A stretch of 19,198 nucleotides of DNA from CAZMJG01 sp964576365. Its GTDB lineage: Bacteria; Patescibacteriota; Microgenomatia; UBA1406; GWC2-37-13. The stretch lies in the NCBI GenBank assembly GCA_964576365.1, contig CAZNUT010000028.1, positions 1-19,198 of the forward strand, written 5' to 3'. This document shows, piece by piece, positions 1 to 6,298 of this stretch; the first letter of the stretch is position 1, and each line of letters opens with the position of its first letter. Below the pieces are notes generated by a model that made no database searches, was not told the DNA's origin, and was given only the letters and a program-made list of their open reading frames with translations. The translations under genes were made by a program, and so were the position numbers.

Positions 1-20
1 AGTGAAACTTGCCCTGTTTT

Positions 21-52
21 AAAAAACTATGGACGTAAGTCCGTAGTTTTTT
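21..52. terminator. Hairpin terminator upstream of the dus gene
   Basis: An inverted repeat with 14-base arms (21-34 and 39-52) and a GTAA loop, with one G-T mismatch. The outer part is an A-run on one side and a T-run on the other, so it can act as an intrinsic terminator in both directions. On the plus strand it would end transcription of a gene to the left of the window: a reading frame ending in TAA at 20-22 (last residues VKLALF) runs straight into the stem. That gene is too short here to identify. Confidence 0.7.
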
Positions 53-62
53 ATTAAGTAAT

Positions 63-96
63 TTCTTATTATACCACGCTGCGGTATACTTGGAAC
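63..96 (+). promoter_or_regulatory. Probable leaderless promoter of dus
   Basis: A good -10 box, TATACT, lies at 85-90 and ends exactly 6 bases before the ATG at 97, so transcription should begin at or next to the start codon. A weak -35 candidate (TTCTTA, 63-68) sits 16 bases further upstream. No Shine-Dalgarno sequence is present between the -10 box and the ATG. The -10 box is part of a small imperfect inverted repeat (TATACC/GGTATA, 70-88) that could bind a regulator, though this may be chance. Confidence 0.5.
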
Positions 97-1137
97 ATGG
101 AAAATAGACATACACCAGTCATTGCTCAGGCACCTATGGATGGGGTGAGCGATGCAGCTTTTCGGTATATTACGGATGTGCATGGCAGGCCAGATATGCT
201 TTTTACCGAGTTTGTGCCCGTTGAGGGGATTGTGCACGGAAGAGCTGAGGTTTTGCGTCCCTTTATCCGTCACGAGACCAAAACACCCACCATCGCACAG
301 ATATATGGTACTGAACTTCCTGCTTTTCACACGGCGACGATCATAGCACTTGAACTGGGCTTTGATGGGATAGATATCAATATGGGTTGTCCAGATAAAT
401 CTGTATCCGGAAGAGGTGCTGGAGCCGGACTCATCCGTACACCAGATGTCGCAAGGGATATAGTCGTATTGGTAAAAAAGGGAGTGCGGGACTGGAAAAA
501 CGGCATGAACATCGCTGATCTTGATCTGCGCACTCGTATGAAAGATGCCTCTACGGTTTTGCAGAATCGTCTTCAACCTGTATTAAAGCGCGAACGTCAT
601 ATCACTGTGTCTGTGAAAACCCGGCTTGGATGTGAATGCTCAGTGGCCTCAGAGTGGATACCCAGACTGGCCGAGATGCAGATTGATTGGATCACGCTGC
701 ATGGTCGTACTCTGAAGCAGCTGTACACCGGTCGAGCTGACTGGGAGGAAATCGCACGCGCAAAAAGAAGTATTGCCGGCACAGGAGTCAGGCTATTTGG
801 TAATGGAGATATCCAAAGTCGGCAAGAGGCTTTGGATAAAATTCAGACGTATCAGCTCGATGGCGCCATGATTGGGAGAGCGAGCTGGGGTAATCCATGG
901 GTGTTCTGTGATGAAAAGCCTGATACCAATACCCGTCTTTTGACTGCTCTTGAGCATTGTGAGGCTTACACAAGACTTATTCCTGACGGATATTTCCCAC
1001 CACTTCGCAAACATCTCGCCTGGTATTCCCGGGGATTTGAGCAGTCTTCACATGTGCGGCGCTCTCTGATGCAAGTTTCAACTCTTGAAGATGTACGGGC
1101 AATACTCTCCCCTTTTATTTCTGATATCATGCGTTAG
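97..1137 (+). CDS. dus: tRNA-dihydrouridine synthase (Dus family)
   Basis: An FMN- and NADPH-dependent enzyme that reduces specific uridines in the D-loop or variable region of tRNA to dihydrouridine in the cytoplasm. Dus landmarks are in order: the FMN-binding start APMDGVSDAAFR (residues 12-23), INMGCP with catalytic Cys98, VSVKTRLG (171-178), LHGRT with His202, GNGDI (235-239) and MIGRASWGNPWVF (258-270). The length of 346 aa is slightly above the usual 310-330, mostly from an additional stretch around residues 130-168 between the Cys98 loop and the VSVKTRLG strand. Which tRNA position it modifies cannot be told from sequence alone. The ATG at 97 fits the family N-terminus and lies 6 bases after a -10 box. 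The next gene starts 9 bases after the stop. A 185-aa open frame on the opposite strand is a coding shadow. Confidence 0.95.
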   Translation: MENRHTPVIAQAPMDGVSDAAFRYITDVHGRPDMLFTEFVPVEGIVHGRAEVLRPFIRHETKTPTIAQIYGTELPAFHTATIIALELGFDGIDINMGCPDKSVSGRGAGAGLIRTPDVARDIVVLVKKGVRDWKNGMNIADLDLRTRMKDASTVLQNRLQPVLKRERHITVSVKTRLGCECSVASEWIPRLAEMQIDWITLHGRTLKQLYTGRADWEEIARAKRSIAGTGVRLFGNGDIQSRQEALDKIQTYQLDGAMIGRASWGNPWVFCDEKPDTNTRLLTALEHCEAYTRLIPDGYFPPLRKHLAWYSRGFEQSSHVRRSLMQVSTLEDVRAILSPFISDIMR

Positions 1138-1146
1138 AATCAAAGT
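1135..1146 (+). promoter_or_regulatory. Candidate -10 box overlapping the dus stop codon
   Basis: TAGAAT at 1135-1140 includes the TAG stop of dus and ends 6 bases before the ATG of the next gene at 1147, the same spacing as at the dus and PfkB-kinase starts. There is no clear -35 (TTTTAT near 1113 is the best match) and no Shine-Dalgarno sequence, so this may be a weak leaderless promoter or chance. Read-through from dus is also possible. Confidence 0.35.
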
Positions 1147-1614
1147 ATGGGATCATCGACACAGAGTACGCCTGCCACTTCTACAAAAGCATTGCTGATG
1201 ATGGCTTTTATACTCACGGTAGTCGCTGGTGCAATGCTCTATCAGCGCGACTCAAATAAGTCGTCTGTGCTGCGATCTCCACAACAGATGACCCAATCAT
1301 CTGAGGATTTAAAGACTACAAATACACAAAAAGAATTTATTGAAATTAAAATTAATGCCAGTGCAAATCAGTATATTCCAGGAGAAATTTCTATCAAAAA
1401 AGGTGTGCCGGTTCTTTTTACTCTTCAGAGTATAGATCATGATTATGGTCTCAAGTTTGAAGAATTGCCGCTAGAAATACCGCTTACAAAAAAAGGTTCT
1501 TCACAATCACAATCGTTTATCCCTGAACAGTCAGGTGAATACATATTTTATAATCCCGTACCGGTAGGTGAATCATTCCCGATGAAAGGAAAGCTGATTG
1601 TACGTGAAGAATAG
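1147..1614 (+). CDS. Membrane-anchored cupredoxin-fold protein lacking copper ligands
   Basis: A 155-aa protein with an N-terminal membrane segment (about residues 14-32) and a C-terminal domain (about 63-153) resembling the cupredoxin fold of the cytochrome-oxidase subunit II type. The marks are FIEIKINASANQYIPGEI, a G-PV-FTL strand, SIDHDYGL with His98, and a closing FPMKGKLIV strand with Met146. In copper-binding relatives the stretch before that Met carries Cys and His ligands (C-x3-C-x3-H-x2-M in oxidases). Here it reads YNPVPVGESFPM, and the whole protein has no cysteine. A normal CuA or type 1 copper site is therefore not possible. Residues 33-62 are a Ser/Thr/Gln-rich tether, so the domain probably faces the outside. 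It could be a structural or protein-binding relic of the fold, or bind metal weakly through His98/Met146. The fold is recognised only by pattern; no role can be assigned. Confidence 0.7.
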   Translation: MGSSTQSTPATSTKALLMMAFILTVVAGAMLYQRDSNKSSVLRSPQQMTQSSEDLKTTNTQKEFIEIKINASANQYIPGEISIKKGVPVLFTLQSIDHDYGLKFEELPLEIPLTKKGSSQSQSFIPEQSGEYIFYNPVPVGESFPMKGKLIVREE

Positions 1615-1703
1615 TTGGTTGATCAATTTCATCAAGCTGCAGTATGGTAATCTCCTCTCCGGCCGGCAAGCTGCTCATGCTAAAAACATAAGACGTAACG
1701 ATC

Positions 1704-1739
1704 TTCACACCTTCCTCATAAACTTGATACACTTATGTC
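1704..1739 (+). promoter_or_regulatory. Leaderless promoter of the PfkB-family kinase
   Basis: A -35 box TTCACA (1704-1709) and a -10 box TACACT (1728-1733) are separated by 18 bases. The -10 box ends 6 bases before the ATG at 1740, so the transcript should begin at the start codon. No Shine-Dalgarno sequence occurs before the ATG. The rest of the 125-base gap after the previous gene shows nothing else recognisable. Confidence 0.55.
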
Positions 1740-2654
1740 ATGCTTGATATTATCTCCATCGGAACTATTTCGATAGATATTTATTATCAGAGTAGTTCAT
1801 TGACTCACACAAAAGACCGGTTTGAACTCGCACTTGGTGGTAAATATTTTACTGAGCATTTTTATGAAGGTCTTGGCGGGGGTGGAGCTAATGTGGCGAT
1901 AGGACTTCAAAAACAGGGAGTTCGTGCAGGCTTGATAGCTCGAATTGGTGATAATCCTTTTAGACAGATCATCAGTCATAAGTTAGACCAGGCTGGTTTG
2001 CGGTATCGTGGTCTGTGCCATGTTGAAAAAGATTACTGGAATATATCATCTATCCTCCTGACTCCTGAGGGTGAACGGACGATCATCAACTATCGTTCAC
2101 CTCATCAGCATATTTTCGATCATTCGCATGAAGAAAAGCGTCTTCTTGCAGCCCGTGCGGTGTATATGGCAAGCCTCTCACAAGTATCGCTCACTGAGCG
2201 AATTCGCATACTCAAATTTGCAAAACTGCACGACCTCACGACATTTGCCAATCTCAATGTCACTGACTGCCGCCGCCCTGTGGAGGAGATTTTTCATTTT
2301 CTGCAGTTTGTGGATGTGCTCATCATCAATACGCATGAGTGTGCGGATATTGTCAAAACATCTGTTGAAAGTATCGATTTTCATCATGATATTACACGGT
2401 CATTCTTGCCATTTCACCCGGGGATGGTGCTGGTTGTCACAGACGGCAAAAAAGGGAGTTATGCGTACCATCAGCACAAACACTGGCATGAGCCAGCAGT
2501 ATCACATGTGAGGGTGGTAGATACTACTGGTGCGGGTGACGGCTATACAGCGGGATTTATAGCCTCATATCTGGATAAACGAGATGTACCGGAGGCGATG
2601 AATGCCGGTGCAGCATATGCGGTGAATATTCTCAGAATTCTGGGTGCAAATTGA
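1740..2654 (+). CDS. PfkB-family carbohydrate/nucleoside kinase
   Basis: A cytoplasmic ribokinase-fold kinase of 304 aa that transfers phosphate from ATP to a sugar or nucleoside hydroxyl. Both family signatures are present: the glycine-rich substrate-side motif EGLGGGGANVAIG (43-55) and the ATP/anion-hole motif DTTGAGDGYTAGF (261-273) with catalytic base Asp267. Other family marks are the opening strand IISIGTISIDIYY with Asp13, and VDVLIINTHECADI (191-204). The exact substrate (ribose, adenosine, fructose-phosphate or a related sugar) cannot be read from the sequence. The region between residues 20 and 45 is longer than in minimal ribokinases. It follows the cupredoxin-like gene after 125 bases and probably has its own promoter. 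No pathway partner sits beside it. Confidence 0.9.
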   Translation: MLDIISIGTISIDIYYQSSSLTHTKDRFELALGGKYFTEHFYEGLGGGGANVAIGLQKQGVRAGLIARIGDNPFRQIISHKLDQAGLRYRGLCHVEKDYWNISSILLTPEGERTIINYRSPHQHIFDHSHEEKRLLAARAVYMASLSQVSLTERIRILKFAKLHDLTTFANLNVTDCRRPVEEIFHFLQFVDVLIINTHECADIVKTSVESIDFHHDITRSFLPFHPGMVLVVTDGKKGSYAYHQHKHWHEPAVSHVRVVDTTGAGDGYTAGFIASYLDKRDVPEAMNAGAAYAVNILRILGAN

Positions 2655-2702
2655 GAGAAAATATGATAAAATACATACATAATATATAAATTTATTTTTT
2701 TT

Positions 2703-2954
2703 ATGGATATATTAAGTTTTTTAAGAGAACAATCAGTAGATCCACATATTGAAAAAGTTAATCAGGATTTATTAAGAGGTGAGTTAGAATCTGCCACTGA
2801 TCCGGGATCTCATTTAGGAACAAATGGCGGTGATATGATAGATGCACTCGTAAGAGCTGAAGAAGCAGAAGTAAGATTAGCTGCTCTAAACGCAGTTCAA
2901 CAAACTCAACCTGTGACGGAAGAGCCTATTAATCTTTTTGGCATCACTGGCTGA
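2703..2954 (+). CDS. Small AT-rich hypothetical protein (83 aa)
   Basis: Not recognised. The predicted product is soluble, acidic and probably mostly helical, with a Gly/Asp-rich middle (DPGSHLGTNGGD) and an Ala/Glu-rich helix (residues 48-66, ALVRAEEAEVRLAALNAV). It has no signal peptide, membrane segment or cysteine. Its codon use differs from its neighbours: most Leu codons are TTA and all Arg codons are AGA, whereas the kinase before it is richer in G and C at third positions. The 48-base leader is almost pure A/T with several possible -10 boxes (for example TAAAAT with an upstream TG at 2664-2672), and no Shine-Dalgarno sequence. Its last 11 bases overlap, tail to tail, the 3' end of ruvC on the other strand. 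It is likely real but could be a chance frame. Confidence 0.55.
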   Translation: MDILSFLREQSVDPHIEKVNQDLLRGELESATDPGSHLGTNGGDMIDALVRAEEAEVRLAALNAVQQTQPVTEEPINLFGITG

Positions 2955-3435
2955 GGTCTTTTTTTAAAAGACAGTGTGCCAGCGCACAAGCGATCGCATC
3001 TGATTCGTCATCCTCTTTTACTTTTATCTCCTGCCCCAGAGTCAGAGTAAGCATCTTATGTACCGATTGTTTATCCGCCGTGCCGTAGCCGGTGATCGCC
3101 ATCTTGATCTCAAGCGGAGTGAGAAATACCACGGGTATATGTTTCTGTGAAGCCATATACATGATGGTCCCCTGTGCCTGAGCCACTCCTATGACAGTCT
3201 TGGCATTTTTGAAGAAAAACAGTTGCTCCATAGCCAGTTCTTGGATGTAATACTGCTCAATGACAGATCCGAGTTCATTGCCGATCTGAGAAAGACGGGC
3301 AAGATGCGCATCTTTTTTGGATGTTTTTATGAGGCCAGAGGATATAAAGCGATACCCATTTGCAAGTGTATGGCTTTTTTCAAAAATTGCATACCCTACT
3401 TTGTCAAAGCCGGGATCGATACCAATGATATTCAA
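2944..3435 (-). CDS. ruvC: Crossover junction endodeoxyribonuclease RuvC
   Basis: The Holliday-junction resolvase of the RuvABC pathway: a dimeric, Mg-dependent RNase H-fold nuclease that cuts four-way DNA junctions symmetrically. All four acidic catalytic residues are visible: Asp7 in IIGIDPG, Glu70 in LAMEQLFF, and Asp143/Asp146 in EDDESDAIACALAHC. FFKNAKT and QAQGT are also family marks. The length of 163 aa is normal. The start is TTG at 3435: the reading begins at the conserved MNIIGIDPG and overlaps the TGA of the upstream gene as TTGA. There is no Shine-Dalgarno sequence, so translation probably depends on coupling to that gene. RuvA and RuvB are not in the window. It is the last gene of a surface-glycan operon, an unexpected position for a recombination gene. 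A short palindrome (2956-2972) lies inside its last codons. Confidence 0.97.
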   Translation of the reverse strand: MNIIGIDPGFDKVGYAIFEKSHTLANGYRFISSGLIKTSKKDAHLARLSQIGNELGSVIEQYYIQELAMEQLFFFKNAKTVIGVAQAQGTIMYMASQKHIPVVFLTPLEIKMAITGYGTADKQSVHKMLTLTLGQEIKVKEDDESDAIACALAHCLLKKDLSQ

Positions 3436-4688
3436 ATGCGTTCAAAAACTGAAAATATCCTGAATAGTTTATCCACCCTGTCAAACAATTCATCAAGCCC
3501 TCCGGATCGTTCTCGTTTGAGTACAACTGTAGCTAAGTAGTGTTTGTCTTTCTGTTGTTTTAAATGAATAACTTTATTTTCATACCCTTTACTTCTCACG
3601 GTGATCACATCGCCTGGCAAATACGGAAAGACCATCGTCGAATCGACATTTGAGTAGGTATTATAAGGAGTTGTGATATCAAATCGTGCAAGCGACTTAT
3701 CTGCGATATTTACTACCTTTAAGCTCAATGTAGAAGGTGAAAAGTATGTTTTGAGTGCTGATAATGCTGCTCTTGGCTTGCCAGAATCATCCCAAAGTGC
3801 TGTGCTACTTTCGGAGGCTGTCCAGTAATTAATACCTTTTACCTCTTTTAAGAGTACCAGTTTTTGCATTGTTTCATGAATATAATCAGCTTGTTCTATC
3901 GAGGTCATTTCACCATGAATATCAGGTATAGGTGCCCCCCATTCACCAAGCACCACGTCACCACCCGATTTTTGAGCATACTCCCCGATATCTTTTATAA
4001 AACCATCACTATCTTTGACGTAATGATCTATCGTCACTACTCCACCTAATGCTTTGGTAGTTGGTTCATCCATTATCAGACGAGCCACGTCTCCGTTCAT
4101 AGAGTAATACGACGTTGTCACTTTTTTCCCAATTTGCGCAAATGATTCGTCCGCAACTTTTCGCTCATTGATGAGAAATGTACGAAAGCCCTGTATGTCG
4201 CCAGTTTCTCGCGGGTCTCCAGGACCACCGTTTTCACATTCAGGACACGAAACAAAAATATCACCATCTTCAAAGAGCTCCGGGTTGGATGTGATAAAGT
4301 CGCCTACTTTGAGAGTGTGTATCCGACGATCGATGCGGGGATAATCAAACCACTCTTCCCAACCCGCTGTGTTTCCGCGAAACCAAACATGTAGTTTGTA
4401 CCTACGAGCTGCATCTACCCATTGCTTCATAACAGGTACAAATTCCTCTTCATACGGTGTTCCGATAGCAACATGCGTCGCTCCTACATCTGCAATATTT
4501 TTAATAATTGTATTAATCCTTTCTGATGAAAGTTTTTCACGGGCACGATCCCGTGATGTTTTCATGGTATCGATAGACTGTACTGGAAAAAAACGGGTTT
4601 CAGCCTTTATAGGGAGAGTGAAAAAGAATAAAAGAAGGAAAAAAATGGCAAAAGGAAATAAAAGTCTCACTATAATATAGCATATCAC
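3432..4688 (-). CDS. Secreted glycoside-hydrolase-like TIM-barrel protein
   Basis: A 418-aa extracytoplasmic protein. Residues 4-24 form a signal sequence or anchor, followed by LPIKAE, a possible signal-peptidase site near residue 29. The main domain (about 35-315) looks like a clan-A type TIM-barrel glycosidase. It has a strand followed by an acidic pair in FVSCPECENGG (Glu150, Glu152) where the acid/base usually lies, and VVLGEWGAP with Glu249 in the usual nucleophile position. After these come a Trp-rich strand INYWTASES and the typical ending LWDDSGKPRAAL. A C-terminal beta domain (about 320-392) and a charged amphipathic tail (396-418) follow. Substrate and family number are not clear. 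The start is GTG at 4688, overlapping the preceding TGA as GTGA. Its place in a glycan operon suggests trimming, remodelling or release of the polysaccharide made by its neighbours. Confidence 0.75.
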   Translation of the reverse strand: MICYIIVRLLFPFAIFFLLLFFFTLPIKAETRFFPVQSIDTMKTSRDRAREKLSSERINTIIKNIADVGATHVAIGTPYEEEFVPVMKQWVDAARRYKLHVWFRGNTAGWEEWFDYPRIDRRIHTLKVGDFITSNPELFEDGDIFVSCPECENGGPGDPRETGDIQGFRTFLINERKVADESFAQIGKKVTTSYYSMNGDVARLIMDEPTTKALGGVVTIDHYVKDSDGFIKDIGEYAQKSGGDVVLGEWGAPIPDIHGEMTSIEQADYIHETMQKLVLLKEVKGINYWTASESSTALWDDSGKPRAALSALKTYFSPSTLSLKVVNIADKSLARFDITTPYNTYSNVDSTMVFPYLPGDVITVRSKGYENKVIHLKQQKDKHYLATVVLKRERSGGLDELFDRVDKLFRIFSVFERI

Positions 4689-6298
4689 ATGCTTTTTTTA
4701 TTTTCGATCCGTTTGAAGATAAGAATCGTAGGTGAGGTATATACTTTGTTAAAATATTTAAACAATCGTTTTTGCATATGTGGCGCATCATAAATGCCAC
4801 TCCAGACCGCATCATCTTTTTGCATGATGATCCATCGAGCATATTTTTCTGGCGTATAAAATGACTCTTCCCAGTATTTTTGGTTTCCAACATATATGAC
4901 ATTTTGCATAGGTATACCACTTCTTACAATGCTTACCGTACGAGCGTAGTCATCGATGAGTACCAGTCCGCTGTCATATTCTCGTTTGATCCATTGCTCA
5001 GCATCAGGTCTTTTTGCTTTAGAGAGACCTTTTGTCCCGTCGGCAAGAGATACTATCTGTGAATATCCTATGATAAATAAACCGGTCTGGATTACACAGA
5101 TAAGAAGTAATATGGATTTTGCCATCCATGAGCGCTTTTCAAATAAGTATGCAAAAAAGAAAGCAACGGTCGGAATGAACATCACTCCATATCGTACGTT
5201 AAATAGAGTCCACTCGAATGTAGTTGGAGTAATATGTGGGATAAAAATGACAGATTGACCTAAAAATAAAGTCGTAACATTAAAAATGAAAGGAATGAGA
5301 AGTATAAGAGCAATAAGGTATTTGCGGCGGTCAGAGCTTTCTTTTAAGTAAAAAATCATGCCGACAATTGATGCGAGAAAAACGAGGATTCCGCTATTGC
5401 TCATTGCAGTGACAAAATAATACAGAAAAGCTATTGGTATATTGTGATATGCTGGCAATTCTCCTCTTGATCGCCAATTGTCCTGCTGTGTTTTTGCTGA
5501 AAACTGACTGTTGGTAAAATAAAATGGATCGCCCAAAATGAGCCAATCCCAGACCATCCATATAAGCATTCCAAAAAACGCAAGTGTGGAATAGAGCACC
5601 AGTTTCCCCTCCATTTCAAACCACCCTTTTCTCGTATGAATTCTTCGTATAAAAAGCAAGCCGATGCACAAAGCTTGAAATAATACGAGAAACCAACCAT
5701 CATAGCGTGATAATGAAGCTAGAAAAGCAAAAAATCCAGCTAATATGAGCGAAATAATTGATTCAGTATCCTGGATAAATTGGATAAAGTAATATGAGGA
5801 CAATATAAAAAACATGATAAGTACCAGCTCAGTCATGGGCGTTGATTGGAGGTATAAAATATTTGGATTTAGGGCAAATACAAAAAACCCGATAAAACCT
5901 AGGTATTTTTTACCTGTAATAGAGGTTATTGTCCAAAATAGATATAGATTAGAAATAATATAAGAAATACCTGATACGATAGAACCTGCAAGCCCTGTTC
6001 TCCACAAGAAATCAATAGATACAAAGGGAACGAGAAGAATATGTGGAATGGGAAGCCATATGCCTCCCAGCTGAGCCGCACCAGGAGTGATGCTGTGCAC
6101 CACACGTTTTGCAATATTGAGATGTGATTCGGCATCACCATAGGTGACTATCACATCATTTGAATAAGCTAGAATAGTGGCAATTACTGCTAGTAAAAGT
6201 GAAATGCCAGCAACAAGCCACTCATATCTATTATCTTTTTCAAGCCACAGCTTTGTCTTTTTGACAAATGTGGTATTGATATAAAATGAAATATTCAT
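4685..6298 (-). CDS. Polytopic GT-C glycosyltransferase (GT39/GT83-like)
   Basis: A membrane protein of 537 aa with about ten hydrophobic segments and a soluble C-terminal part (about 420-537). After the first membrane helix (about 29-46) a loop carries VTYGDAESHL with Asp55 and Glu57, the position of the catalytic/metal acidic residue in PMT/ArnT-type enzymes. These enzymes use polyprenyl-phosphate sugars and act on the outer face of the membrane. MTELVLI and SRYDGW are further marks of the group. The ATG at 6298 is chosen over one 28 codons upstream because it overlaps the preceding TGA as ATGA and because the extra residues look non-native. A Shine-Dalgarno-like AAGGAG lies 11 bases upstream (6310-6315). 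Donor and acceptor are unknown. It lies next to a second protein of similar topology. Confidence 0.8.
   Translation of the reverse strand: MNISFYINTTFVKKTKLWLEKDNRYEWLVAGISLLLAVIATILAYSNDVIVTYGDAESHLNIAKRVVHSITPGAAQLGGIWLPIPHILLVPFVSIDFLWRTGLAGSIVSGISYIISNLYLFWTITSITGKKYLGFIGFFVFALNPNILYLQSTPMTELVLIMFFILSSYYFIQFIQDTESIISLILAGFFAFLASLSRYDGWFLVLFQALCIGLLFIRRIHTRKGWFEMEGKLVLYSTLAFFGMLIWMVWDWLILGDPFYFTNSQFSAKTQQDNWRSRGELPAYHNIPIAFLYYFVTAMSNSGILVFLASIVGMIFYLKESSDRRKYLIALILLIPFIFNVTTLFLGQSVIFIPHITPTTFEWTLFNVRYGVMFIPTVAFFFAYLFEKRSWMAKSILLLICVIQTGLFIIGYSQIVSLADGTKGLSKAKRPDAEQWIKREYDSGLVLIDDYARTVSIVRSGIPMQNVIYVGNQKYWEESFYTPEKYARWIIMQKDDAVWSGIYDAPHMQKRLFKYFNKVYTSPTILIFKRIENKKSM

Noticed and set aside
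19..576. A 185-aa open frame on the minus strand
   Set aside because: It lies opposite the well-supported dus gene and has no recognisable domain; its length is a by-product of dus codon use.
1517..1732. A 71-aa minus-strand frame covering most of the gap before the PfkB kinase
   Set aside because: It overlaps the end of the cupredoxin-like gene antisense and the kinase promoter, and shows no protein features worth calling.
2071..2511. A 146-aa open frame on the plus strand inside the PfkB-kinase gene
   Set aside because: It is a different frame of a gene with both family signatures intact, and its protein is Ser/Cys/Trp-rich without any motif.
2956..2972. Palindrome GTCTTTT-TTT-AAAAGAC as a bidirectional terminator between the small gene and ruvC
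   Set aside because: The stem is nearly all A-T, lies within the ruvC coding sequence and is not followed by a proper T-run, so it is too weak to call.
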